A stretch of 64,000 nt of DNA from Pseudomonas lini. GTDB taxonomy: Bacteria; Pseudomonadota; Gammaproteobacteria; Pseudomonadales; Pseudomonadaceae. The notes beneath the pieces were generated by a model, which searched no databases, was not told the DNA's origin, and saw only the letters and a list, made by a program, of their open reading frames with translations. This document shows, in pieces, positions 53,771-62,482 of the stretch. Both the position numbers and the translations under genes were made by a program. Each line of letters opens with the position of its first letter. Within the stretch, counting starts at the first letter, position 1. The DNA is taken from contig NZ_OZ061318.1 of the NCBI RefSeq assembly GCF_964063345.1, forward strand, positions 124,001-188,000, given 5' to 3'.

Positions 53771-54870
53771 AAATTGCCAGCGTCCATATCTACACATACG
53801 AACTACCTGTTCTTAACGGCCCTTACACCATGGCCAACCAGGTTGTAAATTCATTGACCACTACGCTGGTCAAGCTTGTAGCAGATAACGGACTGTTTGG
53901 GTGGGGAGAAACATGCCCTGTTGGCCCAATCTTCTCCGAGTCACATTCAGGAGGCGCGGTTGCGGCTCTAGTTGAAATGGGTAAAGGACTCGTAGGCACT
54001 GAGGTGCTACCCGTACCTCTGCACCGACGCATGGACGGATTGCTCAAAGGTCACAACTACGCCAAAGCAGCAGTCGATATTGCCATGCATGACCTCCTGG
54101 GGAAGCATTTAGATCTAAGTGTTTCAGATCTTTTAGGCGGTGCACTGGCAGATCGTGTTCCCTCGTATTCTGTTGTCGGGATCAGCGATGCAGATGAATC
54201 TGCACGCCTTGCTGTCGAGAAACGCGACCAAGGTTATCCCCGTCTTCAGCTGAAGTTAGGGGGCAGACCGATCGAAGAAGATATCGCTGCCGTCAATAAG
54301 GTGTGGGAAGCCGTAGGCAGCTCGCGTATCAAACTCGCCGCAGACGCTAATCGGGGTTTGAATACTCGCGATGCTCTGCGACTCTGCCGCGAATGCGCAC
54401 ACGTCCCTTTCATCCTTGAACAACCATGCAACACTATCGAAGACTTCCAAAAAATCCGCTCGCAGATTAGCCATGCGATATACATGGATGAGAGTTGCAC
54501 CAGCCTGAATACTGCGATTACGGTAGCGGGAACCGGATTAGTCGACGGATTTGGAATGAAGGTCACCGCACTGGGTGGCTTGCATCCGATGCGAGCATTC
54601 CGGGACATCTGTGCCGCGCGTAATCTGCCCCACACGTGTGATGATGCATGGGGCGGAGACCTCATTGCGGCCGCCTGTACCCACATTGGCGCGACCGTAG
54701 CCCCTGAACTGCTTGAAGGCGTCTGGATTGCCGCTCCAATGATTGATGGTCACTACGACCAAAAAAACGGGGTGCGCGTTGAGGGAGGTTATATCAAACG
54801 CCCCCAAGGTGTCGGCTTGGGCATCGTCCCCGAAGAGGGCATTTTCGGCGAACCGGTGGCGTCGTTCTAA
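53767..54870 (+). CDS. hpbD: 4-hydroxyproline betaine 2-epimerase (enolase superfamily)
   Basis: Epimerises trans-4-hydroxy-L-proline betaine at C2 to the cis-4-hydroxy-D form, the first committed step of hydroxyproline-betaine catabolism. The 367-residue protein matches the characterised Pelagibaca HpbD almost block for block: [70 protein letters not shown] (catalytic Lys), metal ligands in [16 protein letters not shown] and IYMDESC, the second Lys in [10 protein letters not shown], and [20 protein letters not shown], whose Trp is expected to hold the quaternary ammonium. It is the last gene of the plus-strand operon. Proline betaine may also be a substrate. Confidence 0.93.
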   Translation: MKIASVHIYTYELPVLNGPYTMANQVVNSLTTTLVKLVADNGLFGWGETCPVGPIFSESHSGGAVAALVEMGKGLVGTEVLPVPLHRRMDGLLKGHNYAKAAVDIAMHDLLGKHLDLSVSDLLGGALADRVPSYSVVGISDADESARLAVEKRDQGYPRLQLKLGGRPIEEDIAAVNKVWEAVGSSRIKLAADANRGLNTRDALRLCRECAHVPFILEQPCNTIEDFQKIRSQISHAIYMDESCTSLNTAITVAGTGLVDGFGMKVTALGGLHPMRAFRDICAARNLPHTCDDAWGGDLIAAACTHIGATVAPELLEGVWIAAPMIDGHYDQKNGVRVEGGYIKRPQGVGLGIVPEEGIFGEPVASF

Positions 54871-55020
54871 ATCAGCAGACTGGTGGCGACTTTTCAAATG
54901 CGGTTTCGCGATGCCAACAAAATCTGACTTTTCTACACGATGGCATCGCTGACCGCAGGCGCAACGGGCGATAGCCATCTGCGCCCGGCGGCTGCCGATT
55001 CAATCTTATTCAGCACAACC

Positions 55021-55770
55021 CTATACCTGTCCCAGCCCGCCATCGACCGGAAGATCAATGCCTGTCACGAACGAGCTGTCATCGCTTGCCAGAAACAGCG
55101 CAACAGTTGCCGCCTCTTCCACGCGTCCGACCCGGCCCATTGGCATGCCCGCTAGCAGAGCCGGCAGTGCTTCCTGAATAACCTCAACCGGAACGCCCAA
55201 TTTTCCGAAGATCGGAGTCTCGATCAGGCCGGGGCTGAGCGAATTGACGCGGATGTTCCGGTCCTTGAGGTCCGTCGTCCAGCTACGGGCAAAAGAGCGC
55301 GTCGCCGCCTTGGTCGCGGCATAGACCGAATGCAGCGGGGAGCCTTTTTTGTGCGCCACCGATGCGTTGAGGATTACCGACGCCCCCTCGCTGAGCAGCG
55401 GCAGAGCCTTTTGCACGGTGAAGAACAGACCGCGAACATTGGCATTGAACTGCCTGTCGAAGTCCTCCGGCGTCACCGCCTCGAACGACGAGAGACTGTT
55501 GACGCCCGCGTTGGCGAACAACACGTCGATCCTGCCGAAGCGCGTGCCGACTTCAGCATAGAGGGCGTCCAGTGCGTCCAGATCGGAAACATCCGCGACG
55601 ATGGCCACGGCGCTTTCGCCTATTTCGGTGGCGGCTTTATCGAGGGCGGATTTGGTGCGGCCGACGATGACGACTTTTGCGCCTTCCTCGGCGAACAGCT
55701 TCGCTGAGGCGAGGCCGATGCCACTGCCGCCCCCGGTGATTAAAGCGACTTTTCCAAGTAGTTTTCCCAT
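55021..55770 (-). CDS. SDR-family oxidoreductase
   Basis: A 249-residue SDR: VALITGGGSGIGLASAKLF, LFANAGVNSL (NAG), LNASVAHKKGSPLHSVYAATKAA (Ser, YxxxK) and VTGIDLPVDGGLGQV. ATG 55770 (MGKLLGKVAL) with AAGGAG upstream is preferred to 55788. It is downstream of an MDR gene on the same strand and probably co-regulated with it by the divergent AraC protein. Not obviously connected to the betaine pathway. Confidence 0.87.
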   Translation of the reverse strand: MGKLLGKVALITGGGSGIGLASAKLFAEEGAKVVIVGRTKSALDKAATEIGESAVAIVADVSDLDALDALYAEVGTRFGRIDVLFANAGVNSLSSFEAVTPEDFDRQFNANVRGLFFTVQKALPLLSEGASVILNASVAHKKGSPLHSVYAATKAATRSFARSWTTDLKDRNIRVNSLSPGLIETPIFGKLGVPVEVIQEALPALLAGMPMGRVGRVEEAATVALFLASDDSSFVTGIDLPVDGGLGQV

Positions 55771-55794
55771 TTCATGTACTCCTTGCATCGATAG

Positions 55795-55817
55795 GGTGCG
55801 ATAAAGCGCGTCGCACC
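55795..55817 (-). other. Intercistronic hairpin
   Basis: GGTGCGA (55795-55801) and TCGCACC (55811-55817) form a 7-bp stem in the 103-bp gap between the MDR and SDR genes. No T tract; probably an mRNA processing or stability structure. Confidence 0.4.
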
Positions 55818-55873
55818 GGCGCGGTTAAAATCGCCTTCCAAGTCGACATGCACGGCCTTGGAACGCTGATCTC

Positions 55874-56872
55874 TCAAGCTTCGTTGGTGATGACAACCTT
55901 GCCGAACACATTGCGCTTGCCGAAATGCTCGAACGCGGCCTTGCCGTCGTCGAACGCGAAGCGGCTGTCGATCACCGGACGGATGCCATGCTGTGCGACG
56001 GCCGCGATTACATCTTCCAGGTCCTGGCGATTACCGGTTGCAATCGTCTGGAAACGCGCAAAAGTGAGAAACATGTCGAGGTAACCGGGCATCTCGCCCT
56101 CCGCCAGCACGCCAACCATCGACACTTGGCCGCTGAGCGCGACCGCCTTCAGCGATTGGGCGAAGGTGCCGGGGCCGCCAACCTCGACCACACGATCAAC
56201 GCCGCGCCCGCCGGAAAGCGCCTTCGCCTGCTCGCCCCAATTGGGGTTCTCGATATAGTTGATGACATGATCGGCGCCCAAGGCGCGTAGCCGCTCCGCC
56301 TTCTCGGCCGACGAAGTCGTGGCAATCACCTCGGCGCCGCGCGCCTTGGCGAACTGGAGCGCGAACAGCGACACGCCACCGGTTCCCTGCGTCAGTACGC
56401 GATGCTGCGGCCCGACGCTTGCGATCGCGTTCCAGGCGGTGACCGCGGCGCAGGGCAGCGTCGCGGCGTCTTCGAAGCTGATCGAATCGGGAATGGCGAC
56501 CAACTCGTTCTGATCAACCGTGCGATATTCGGCCATCCAGCCATCGATCTGGGTGCCATATTGCGGGCCGAACTCCCGGAACGGCCCCGTATGCCAGCCC
56601 TGCATAAAGTTGTTCGTCACCCGGTCGCCAACCGCAAAGCGGGTGACCCCCGAGCCGACCGCCTCGACAATCCCGGCAGAATCGGACAACTGCACCCGCC
56701 CTTCTTCGAGGGAAAACGGCGACCAGCCGTTGATGATCGTGAGGTCGCGAAAATTGAGCGAGGTTGCCTTGATATTAACCAGGACTTCGCCCGGACCCGG
56801 TTCAGGCGTGGGCTCTTCGCACAACTCCAGGCCGTCGATTGAGCCGATTTTCTGCAAACGATAGATCTTCAT
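55874..56872 (-). CDS. Zinc-free alcohol dehydrogenase/quinone reductase (MDR family)
   Basis: A 332-residue MDR protein: PEPGPGEVLVNIKATSLNFRDLTIING, GDRVTNNFMQGW, VLTQGTGGVSLFALQFAKARGAEVI, RALGADHVINY and VVEVGGPGTFAQSLKAV. It belongs to the NAD(P)-dependent alcohol dehydrogenase group lacking the structural zinc cysteines. ATG 56872 (MKIYRLQKIG) has GAGG eight bases upstream; the longer open frame to 56923 is non-family sequence. It is divergent from the AraC gene at 56970. Confidence 0.87.
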   Translation of the reverse strand: MKIYRLQKIGSIDGLELCEEPTPEPGPGEVLVNIKATSLNFRDLTIINGWSPFSLEEGRVQLSDSAGIVEAVGSGVTRFAVGDRVTNNFMQGWHTGPFREFGPQYGTQIDGWMAEYRTVDQNELVAIPDSISFEDAATLPCAAVTAWNAIASVGPQHRVLTQGTGGVSLFALQFAKARGAEVIATTSSAEKAERLRALGADHVINYIENPNWGEQAKALSGGRGVDRVVEVGGPGTFAQSLKAVALSGQVSMVGVLAEGEMPGYLDMFLTFARFQTIATGNRQDLEDVIAAVAQHGIRPVIDSRFAFDDGKAAFEHFGKRNVFGKVVITNEA

Positions 56873-56969
56873 TGCGTAGCCTCTAAATTGTGGGACGAGT
56901 ATGGCGGCGCTTGACTGGATCATCCATTGCCTGGAGTATGCAATTTATAACCCATCGTCCGAGATCACC

Positions 56970-57935
56970 ATGCATCCCTTTGACGTCGTCCTAAACGCCA
57001 TGCAGCTCGAAAGTTCGCTATTCGTTTGGATGCGCGCCCATGCGCCGTGGGCGATTTCGTTCGACAGCGGCGGCCAGGCGCGGCTTATCGTTGTCGCCAG
57101 GGGGCGGGGCTGGTTCACCCAGGTCGGCCTCCCGCCGGTCGTCGTACAGGAAGGCGACTGCCTGATCATCAAGCAGGGGGTCATGGGCATATTGGGTGAT
57201 GCGCCGGACCGTATTGCAGTCCCCTGCTGGCAGATCGCCGACCATGTGACCGGCGAGACAGTTTCCTTCGGTGGGGACGGCGAAGCGTTTGAGTTCTTCT
57301 CGACCTTGTTCACGTTCGACCACACCGCAGGCGAACCCCTGTCAGCACTGCTGCCCGATGTCGTTCATATCGCGATGCCGGAGTCCGACGCGGGACGGAT
57401 GGTCTCGATCCTCGAACAGATCGGTGCAGAGGAAGCACAGGCATCGCTTGGCGGCTCCTATGTCGTCGGCCGGCTGCTCGATGTGCTGTTCATTCAGGCG
57501 ATCCGAACCTGGGCCAGTTCCGAAGGCAATATGCCCGAGGGTTGGCTTGCCGGGCTGACCCATCGCCAACTGGCGCAAACGCTGCACCGCATCCATGCAG
57601 ACCTGGCGCACCCGTGGACGCTGGAGCAACTCGCCCGTGACGCCGGGATGTCGCGCTCCACCTTCGCGGCGCTGTTCAAGTCGGTCGTCGGAGTGCCGCC
57701 GCTGACCTATGTCGCGACGTGGCGTATTTATCGTGCCAAGCTCATCCTCGCTGCCGGCCACTCGATCGCAGCTGCAGCGGAGCAGACGGGATACGGCAGC
57801 GACATCGCACTCAGCCGCGCGTTTAAAGCCGCAACCGGTGTGTCACCTGGACAATGGCGAAGCGAGCGGAGGACTTCCGGCAGGAACGATCCGCGGCCTG
57901 ATAGATCGGCGGCGCTGGGCTTAACTCGGGTTTAA
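56970..57935 (+). CDS. AraC-family regulator with cupin sensor domain
   Basis: A ~322-residue regulator. The N-terminal cupin_6-type sensor (LFVWMRAHAPWAISFDSGGQ, VQEGDCLIIKQG) is followed by an AraC HTH (WTLEQLARDAGMSRSTFAALF, SIAAAAEQTGYGSDIALSRAF, GVSPGQWR). This subgroup commonly controls a neighbouring SDR or MDR gene. It is divergent from the MDR-SDR pair, 97 bp between starts. ATG 56970 begins the conserved MHPFDVVLNAM; an upstream start at 56901 is possible but unsupported. Confidence 0.87.
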   Translation: MHPFDVVLNAMQLESSLFVWMRAHAPWAISFDSGGQARLIVVARGRGWFTQVGLPPVVVQEGDCLIIKQGVMGILGDAPDRIAVPCWQIADHVTGETVSFGGDGEAFEFFSTLFTFDHTAGEPLSALLPDVVHIAMPESDAGRMVSILEQIGAEEAQASLGGSYVVGRLLDVLFIQAIRTWASSEGNMPEGWLAGLTHRQLAQTLHRIHADLAHPWTLEQLARDAGMSRSTFAALFKSVVGVPPLTYVATWRIYRAKLILAAGHSIAAAAEQTGYGSDIALSRAFKAATGVSPGQWRSERRTSGRNDPRPDRSAALGLTRV

Positions 57936-58064
57936 AGTTTTCCTGCCGATATGTCGGCACGCAGCACGGGGCCAAAGAAGACGCCCGAGGTAACCCAAGC
58001 TTGTATTGATCGTCTATCTGCCCGCGCGTACCATGGCTCGCTCCATCCTCCAAGGCGGTGATGT

Positions 58065-58841
58065 ATGCCCTCCCCTCAAGGTCGACTCGCCGGTCGCGTA
58101 GCAATTATCTCTGGCGGCGCCAACGGCGCAGGGGCAGCCTCTGCCCGATTGTTTGCGCGCGAATCTGCCAAGGTGTCTATTGTCGATCGCGATGTAGAAG
58201 CCGGTCGCAAGCTGGAACAGGAACTCAACGCGCAAGGGTTTAGTGCGTTCTTCGTTTGCGCCGATGTGTCCAAAGCCGATGAAGCCGAGTTCGCCGTAAA
58301 AGCCACGATCGAGAAGTTCGGCTGCATCGACATTCTGTTCAATCATGCCGGCATCATCATCGTGAAACCTTTCCTTGAATTCAGTATCGAGGAGTGGGAC
58401 GAGATGATGGAGAACAACGCCAAGAGTGCATTCCTAATGACCCGACTTGTGCTGCCAGGAATGCTGAAACGTGGTTACGGCGTTCTTATCAGCACCAGTT
58501 CCTCTGCCGTGCGGGCTGCCACTCACCTTGAATCCCTGTACTGCGCCTCGAAGTCCGCCATGCACCAATTGGCCCGGGCGATTGCGGTCGAATACCGCGA
58601 CAAGGGCATTCGTAGCAACACCATTTGCCCAAGCTTTGTTCGCACGCGCCATGGCGAGCATGAAATTGCCCAATTGCGCGCTTATGGCATTTTTGCTTCC
58701 GAACAGGATGTGAACATCATGCAGGGCAGAATCTGCGAACCTGAAGAAGTTGCCAATGTCGCCTTGTTCCTGGCCAGTGAAGAATCCAGCTTCATCAACG
58801 GCGCTGAAATTTTCGTGGACAACACGTTTACGGCGGTTTGA
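58065..58841 (+). CDS. SDR-family oxidoreductase (NHAG variant), copy 1
   Basis: A 258-residue SDR: VAIISGGANGAGAASARLFARE, LFNHAGIIIVK where the usual NNAG is NHAG, STSSSAVRAATHLESLYCASKSA (Ser, YxxxK) and FINGAEIFVDNTF. It is 3 bp upstream of the FadR-type gene, so the two are co-transcribed. A related SDR with the same NHAG substitution lies at 59754. Substrate unknown. Confidence 0.87.
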   Translation: MPSPQGRLAGRVAIISGGANGAGAASARLFARESAKVSIVDRDVEAGRKLEQELNAQGFSAFFVCADVSKADEAEFAVKATIEKFGCIDILFNHAGIIIVKPFLEFSIEEWDEMMENNAKSAFLMTRLVLPGMLKRGYGVLISTSSSAVRAATHLESLYCASKSAMHQLARAIAVEYRDKGIRSNTICPSFVRTRHGEHEIAQLRAYGIFASEQDVNIMQGRICEPEEVANVALFLASEESSFINGAEIFVDNTFTAV

Positions 58842-58844
58842 CAG

Positions 58845-59546
58845 ATGCTTTGGGGTCTTCAACCAGTCGAACAGCAATCAGCCTACGGATTGACCGTCGA
58901 AGCACTGCGCCGCCATGTTCATCTCGGGCTGCTGCTCCCGGGTGAGCAGTTGCCACCCGAACGGGCTCTCGCCATTCAATTGGGCGTGTCCCGGGTGACG
59001 CTACGCGAAGCACTGCGGGTCATGGAAACCGAAGACTACTTTGTGGTGCGCCGAGGCGCGCGCGGGGGTGTCTTCCTTAACGAGATCGACGTGCTGCGAG
59101 AGTTGTCCTCTCGACGCATCAGTCGAGATCCATCCATGGTGATGCGGGTTCTGGAGTTTCGAGAAGCCAATGAGCCCCCGGCCGCTCGCCATGCTGCCGC
59201 TCGCCGCACCCCCACCGATATTGCAGCACTTGAATCGGCCTTCAACTCGATAAAGTGCGCAGACACCTCCGCCACCCTGCGCCGTGCCGAGTCGATGTTT
59301 TATCTGGCGCTTGGCGCCGCATCGCACAATCCGCTTCTGTACAAGTCAATCGAAGACGCCCTGGTTGCGCTTTTCGTACTTCCTGACCTGACGCAGGATC
59401 GCAGCGAACGTAACTTGAACATCGAAGCGGCCCGGCTGTTGCTCGAATCCATCCGCAATCGGCAAGGCGATGAAGCCGAACGCGCAGCACGCGAACTCAT
59501 CACAACGGATCGAGTCCGTCTCCGTGACATTGTCGGTTTTGCCTGA
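58845..59546 (+). CDS. FadR/GntR-family regulator (FCD domain)
   Basis: A 233-residue GntR-type repressor. The winged HTH reads LRRHVHLGLLLPGEQLPPERALAIQLGVSRVTLREALRVM followed by the YFVVRRGARGGVFL wing. The C-terminal FCD-like helical domain includes FREANEPPAARHAA and FYLALGAASHNPLL. It is located between two paralogous SDR genes and probably controls the second SDR and the permease through the palindrome at 59699. Confidence 0.87.
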   Translation: MLWGLQPVEQQSAYGLTVEALRRHVHLGLLLPGEQLPPERALAIQLGVSRVTLREALRVMETEDYFVVRRGARGGVFLNEIDVLRELSSRRISRDPSMVMRVLEFREANEPPAARHAAARRTPTDIAALESAFNSIKCADTSATLRRAESMFYLALGAASHNPLLYKSIEDALVALFVLPDLTQDRSERNLNIEAARLLLESIRNRQGDEAERAARELITTDRVRLRDIVGFA

Positions 59547-59698
59547 GCGGCAACGACGCACTCTCAGCGTTTCCCCATAATTTACTTTTATATTCAGTCT
59601 CTTGCACTGCCGCACTAGATAGGCGCAGCAGCGTTGGATACCTAATCGCGACATGGCGACTGACGGCGTTTGACAGCCTTTTTTCGTCATGGTCTATT

Positions 59699-59715
59699 GG
59701 TATTTATTACATACC
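59699..59715. promoter_or_regulatory. Candidate FadR-type operator
   Basis: GGTAT-TTATTAC-ATACC, a 5-bp inverted repeat in an AT-rich patch, lies 39 bp upstream of the second NHAG-type SDR gene and downstream of the regulator gene. FadR/GntR proteins typically bind short palindromes of this size. Confidence 0.5.
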
Positions 59716-59753
59716 TTTAGACCAGCACTTATAACAACAGAGGCACGCGCCAG

Positions 59754-60530
59754 ATGGCAAATAAACCCAGATTGGACAATCAAAACGTACTTATCACCGG
59801 GGGCGCAGGGGGCATTGGTCGAGCAGCCGCCATGCTGTTCGCAAAACAGGGGGCGAACCTTGCCATCATCGACCGGGATCCGGTTGCTGGCTGTGAAGTG
59901 GTCGAAACGATCAACGCACTGGACGGCCGGGCAACGTTTTTCCAGGCAGATGTGAGTGATGCGCCGAAACTCATTGCGGCCATCGAGGCGGCTACCGCGG
60001 AGTTGGGCTGGATCGACGCCCTCTTCAATCATGCGGGCACCATCGTCGTTAAAGCACTTCATGAAACCACGCTCGAAGAATATGACAGCTTGATGGCGAT
60101 CAATACCCGATCCGCCTTTGTTACCTGCAAAACGGTGCTGCCAGGGATGCTGAAAAGAGGCAAAGGCAGCATCGTGATTACGTCGTCGATCGGCGGGGAA
60201 AAGGGCTTCGCTCTGGAGAGTGCGTACTGCATGACCAAGGGCGCCGTGCTGCAATTGGCCCGCTCGATCTCTGCGGAATACCGCGAACATGGCATTCGCT
60301 GCAATGCCATCTGCCCAGGGTTTGTGCGCACCGCCCATGGTTTGCGTGAACTCGACCAACTCGATGCCCAAGGCCAAACCTGGGAAGAAGCCGGCTTGTC
60401 AGCCACCCAGGTCCGAATCTGCGAAGCCGAAGAAGCGGCCGCCGCGGCACTGTTTTTATTGTCCGATGAAGCCAGCTTCATCAATGGCGCCGCTCTCTAT
60501 GTCGACAACGGTTGGGCCTCGAAAGGCTGA
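59754..60530 (+). CDS. SDR-family oxidoreductase (NHAG variant), copy 2
   Basis: A 258-residue SDR closely related to the one at 58065: VLITGGAGGIGRAAAMLF, LFNHAGTIVVK, ITSSIGGEKGFALESAYCMTKGA (Ser, YxxxK) and FINGAALYVDNGW. Both copies share NHAG and a long substrate loop ending in RICE(P/A)EE. It is followed after 45 bp by an APC permease, so the two likely form an operon that imports and oxidises an amino or hydroxy compound. Confidence 0.87.
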   Translation: MANKPRLDNQNVLITGGAGGIGRAAAMLFAKQGANLAIIDRDPVAGCEVVETINALDGRATFFQADVSDAPKLIAAIEAATAELGWIDALFNHAGTIVVKALHETTLEEYDSLMAINTRSAFVTCKTVLPGMLKRGKGSIVITSSIGGEKGFALESAYCMTKGAVLQLARSISAEYREHGIRCNAICPGFVRTAHGLRELDQLDAQGQTWEEAGLSATQVRICEAEEAAAAALFLLSDEASFINGAALYVDNGWASKG

Positions 60531-60575
60531 ATCAGCTTCGCCTTGGGCATTATAAAAATATAAGAGGTGTTCAAA

Positions 60576-62048
60576 ATGTCAAAACACACTGAACCCAAAT
60601 CAGGGAGGGACGCAAGCGAAGACGCTCGCCTTCTGGCCCTGGGTTATCGTCCCGAGTTCAATCGCGTACTCGGGCTGTTTGCCGACTTTTCGCTGGGCTA
60701 TTCCTATATGAGCCCCATGGCAGGGATGTTTGCACTCTTTGCTACCGCATTGGTCGCAGTGGGCCCGCCCTTCTTCTGGACCATGCTTGTCGTTTTGCTG
60801 GGCCAGCTGTTCGTTTGCCTGGTTTTCGCCGAGGCCGCCTCCGCTTATCCAATCGCCGGCGGCATCTACCAATGGGCCCGACGCTTGGGCGGACAACGCT
60901 GGGGGTTCCTGACGGCCTGGATCTACCTGTTCGCACTGATTGGCACAGGCGCTGGCATCTCGGCCGGCGGCGCACCCTTTCTGTCGGTACTTCTGGGTGT
61001 GCAGCCATCACCGGAATTCAACGCAATAGCCGGTATTTCCATTGCGCTAATCGCCATTCTGGCTAACTTCGCAGGCACCAAAATACTCGCTCGCACCACT
61101 GAAATCGGGGTGTGGGCAGGTTTGATCGGGCTGGCCATTTGCGGCGGATACATGCTGGTCTTTGGTCCCGTGCAACCAGTGTCGGTGCTGTGGGACAGCT
61201 TCGGCCGTGGTGAAGGCAGCTACACCTCTGCACTGTTCTTCGCGAGCCTGATCGGCGTCTGGATTTTCTATGGATTCGAAGCCTGCGGGGACTTGGCCGA
61301 AGAAGTCAGCGGCGCCTCGAAAGCAGTACCTCGTGCAATGTTGATGACCATCATCTGCGGCGGTGGTTCTGCGCTGTTGATGACCTTGGGCCTGCTGTTC
61401 GCACTGCCGGACATGCAAGGCGCAGTGGACGGAACCTTGGCCGACCCGGCAGGTGCTGCGGTTCTGCAAGTCATGGGCCCGGTCGGAATGAAAATAACGC
61501 TGGTCTGCCTGCTGGCCGTAGTCATCAGTGCGGTCACCTCGGTGATTGCGTCTACCAGCCGACTGCTTTTCTCCCTGGGTCGGGACAAGATGATTGTCGG
61601 GGCCAGCCTGCTAGGCACGCTTAAAGGTCCTCGTCGCCTGCCTATCAGTGCCCTCTGGGTCACTGCCACATTGACCATCCTGATATTGTCGATTGGTTTC
61701 GTGTCCAGTAACGCAGCCACTCAAATCATCAGCTTCGCAACAACCGGCGTCTATGTGTCCTTCCAGATGGTAGTGATCGCATCGTTGCTGGCCAGTCTTC
61801 GCGGGTGGCGTGCCGATGGGGATTTCAAGCTGGGATCTGCGGGCCTTGTGGTTAAAGTGATTGCGCTGGTTTTCGGCATTGCCTCCATCATCAACCTGAT
61901 GTGGCCACGCACGCCGGAAGCTGGATGGCTGAGCAACTACCTGATCCTGGTTTCGATTGTCGTCATCGTTGCGTTGGGGCTGATTCAGATGCTGATGCTC
62001 AACATGCCCAAAGAGCCCCTGCAGGGGCAGTCCAGCCCGAGTATTTGA
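60576..62048 (+). CDS. APC-superfamily amino acid/amine permease
   Basis: A 490-residue permease with about 12 hydrophobic segments. N-terminal helix FNRVLGLFADFSLGYSYMSPMAG and the AYPIAGGIYQWARRLGGQRWGF motif are typical of the GABA/choline-like APC branch (BAT1-related). The middle contains YGFEACGDLAEEVSGASKAVPRA. ATG 60576 follows AAGAGG; GTG 60567 is three codons upstream. Last gene of the unit, followed by an intrinsic terminator. Confidence 0.9.
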   Translation: MSKHTEPKSGRDASEDARLLALGYRPEFNRVLGLFADFSLGYSYMSPMAGMFALFATALVAVGPPFFWTMLVVLLGQLFVCLVFAEAASAYPIAGGIYQWARRLGGQRWGFLTAWIYLFALIGTGAGISAGGAPFLSVLLGVQPSPEFNAIAGISIALIAILANFAGTKILARTTEIGVWAGLIGLAICGGYMLVFGPVQPVSVLWDSFGRGEGSYTSALFFASLIGVWIFYGFEACGDLAEEVSGASKAVPRAMLMTIICGGGSALLMTLGLLFALPDMQGAVDGTLADPAGAAVLQVMGPVGMKITLVCLLAVVISAVTSVIASTSRLLFSLGRDKMIVGASLLGTLKGPRRLPISALWVTATLTILILSIGFVSSNAATQIISFATTGVYVSFQMVVIASLLASLRGWRADGDFKLGSAGLVVKVIALVFGIASIINLMWPRTPEAGWLSNYLILVSIVVIVALGLIQMLMLNMPKEPLQGQSSPSI

Positions 62049-62078
62049 GGCTATAAAGCAGGTATTGCGTTGATTAAC

Positions 62079-62116
62079 AAAGCTGGGGCTCGGGCAACCG
62101 ACCCCGGCTTTTTTTT
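62079..62116 (+). terminator. Rho-independent terminator of the permease gene
   Basis: AAAGCTGGGG, an internal CGG...CCG stem, then CCCCGGCTTT followed by further T residues, about 30 bp after the permease stop. Confidence 0.88.
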
Positions 62117-62127
62117 AGCCGGCTCAG

Positions 62128-62160
62128 ATGTTTTTCGGGGATCCGGATAGCCTGGTTTGA
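62128..62160 (+). other. Mini-frame encoding MFFGDPDSLV with synonymous codons
   Basis: ATG TTT TTC GGG GAT CCG ... GTT TGA encodes MFFGDPDSLV, preceded in frame by TAG at 62116-62118. The dispersed repeat copies A-C encode MFFGDP(D/E)SL using different codons (TTC TTT GGC GAC CCT), also behind an in-frame TAG five codons upstream. No ribosome site is obvious. The peptide match with codon-level divergence is seen directly; function is unknown. Confidence 0.7.
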
Positions 62161-62187
62161 TCCTGATTTTTGTTTTGGGGCTGACGG

Positions 62188-62270
62188 CCTCTTCGCGGGC
62201 TAGCCTCGCTCCTACGGGGATTTGTGCACGCCGCCGGTCCAATGTGAGAGCGAGCCTGCTCGCGATGGCC
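62188..62270. repeat. Pair of Pseudomonas REP sequences
   Basis: GCGGGCTAGCCTCGCTCCTA (about 62195-62214) and AGCGAGCCTGCTCGCG (62249-62264) are characteristic fluorescens-group REP palindromes in opposite orientation ~50 bp apart, forming a REP doublet. From here to the mexE start (62271-62482) no other feature is seen. Confidence 0.8.
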
Positions 62271-62482
62271 ACGACGCGGTTGGTGCCACCTCCTTTACAC
62301 TCCCTGCAACACTGATTTGTCATCATTTCATTTGATAGCCCATTAATGGAAGGTGCATGCTAGAGGGCTGCCTTTGGGCTTATATCATTCTGAATGATAG
62401 TTACCTTCGCCCCATTCGATTCGTGCCATACACCCCCCGCCAAGCATCATCCGCCCATCTCAATACATTGGCGGATGAATCC

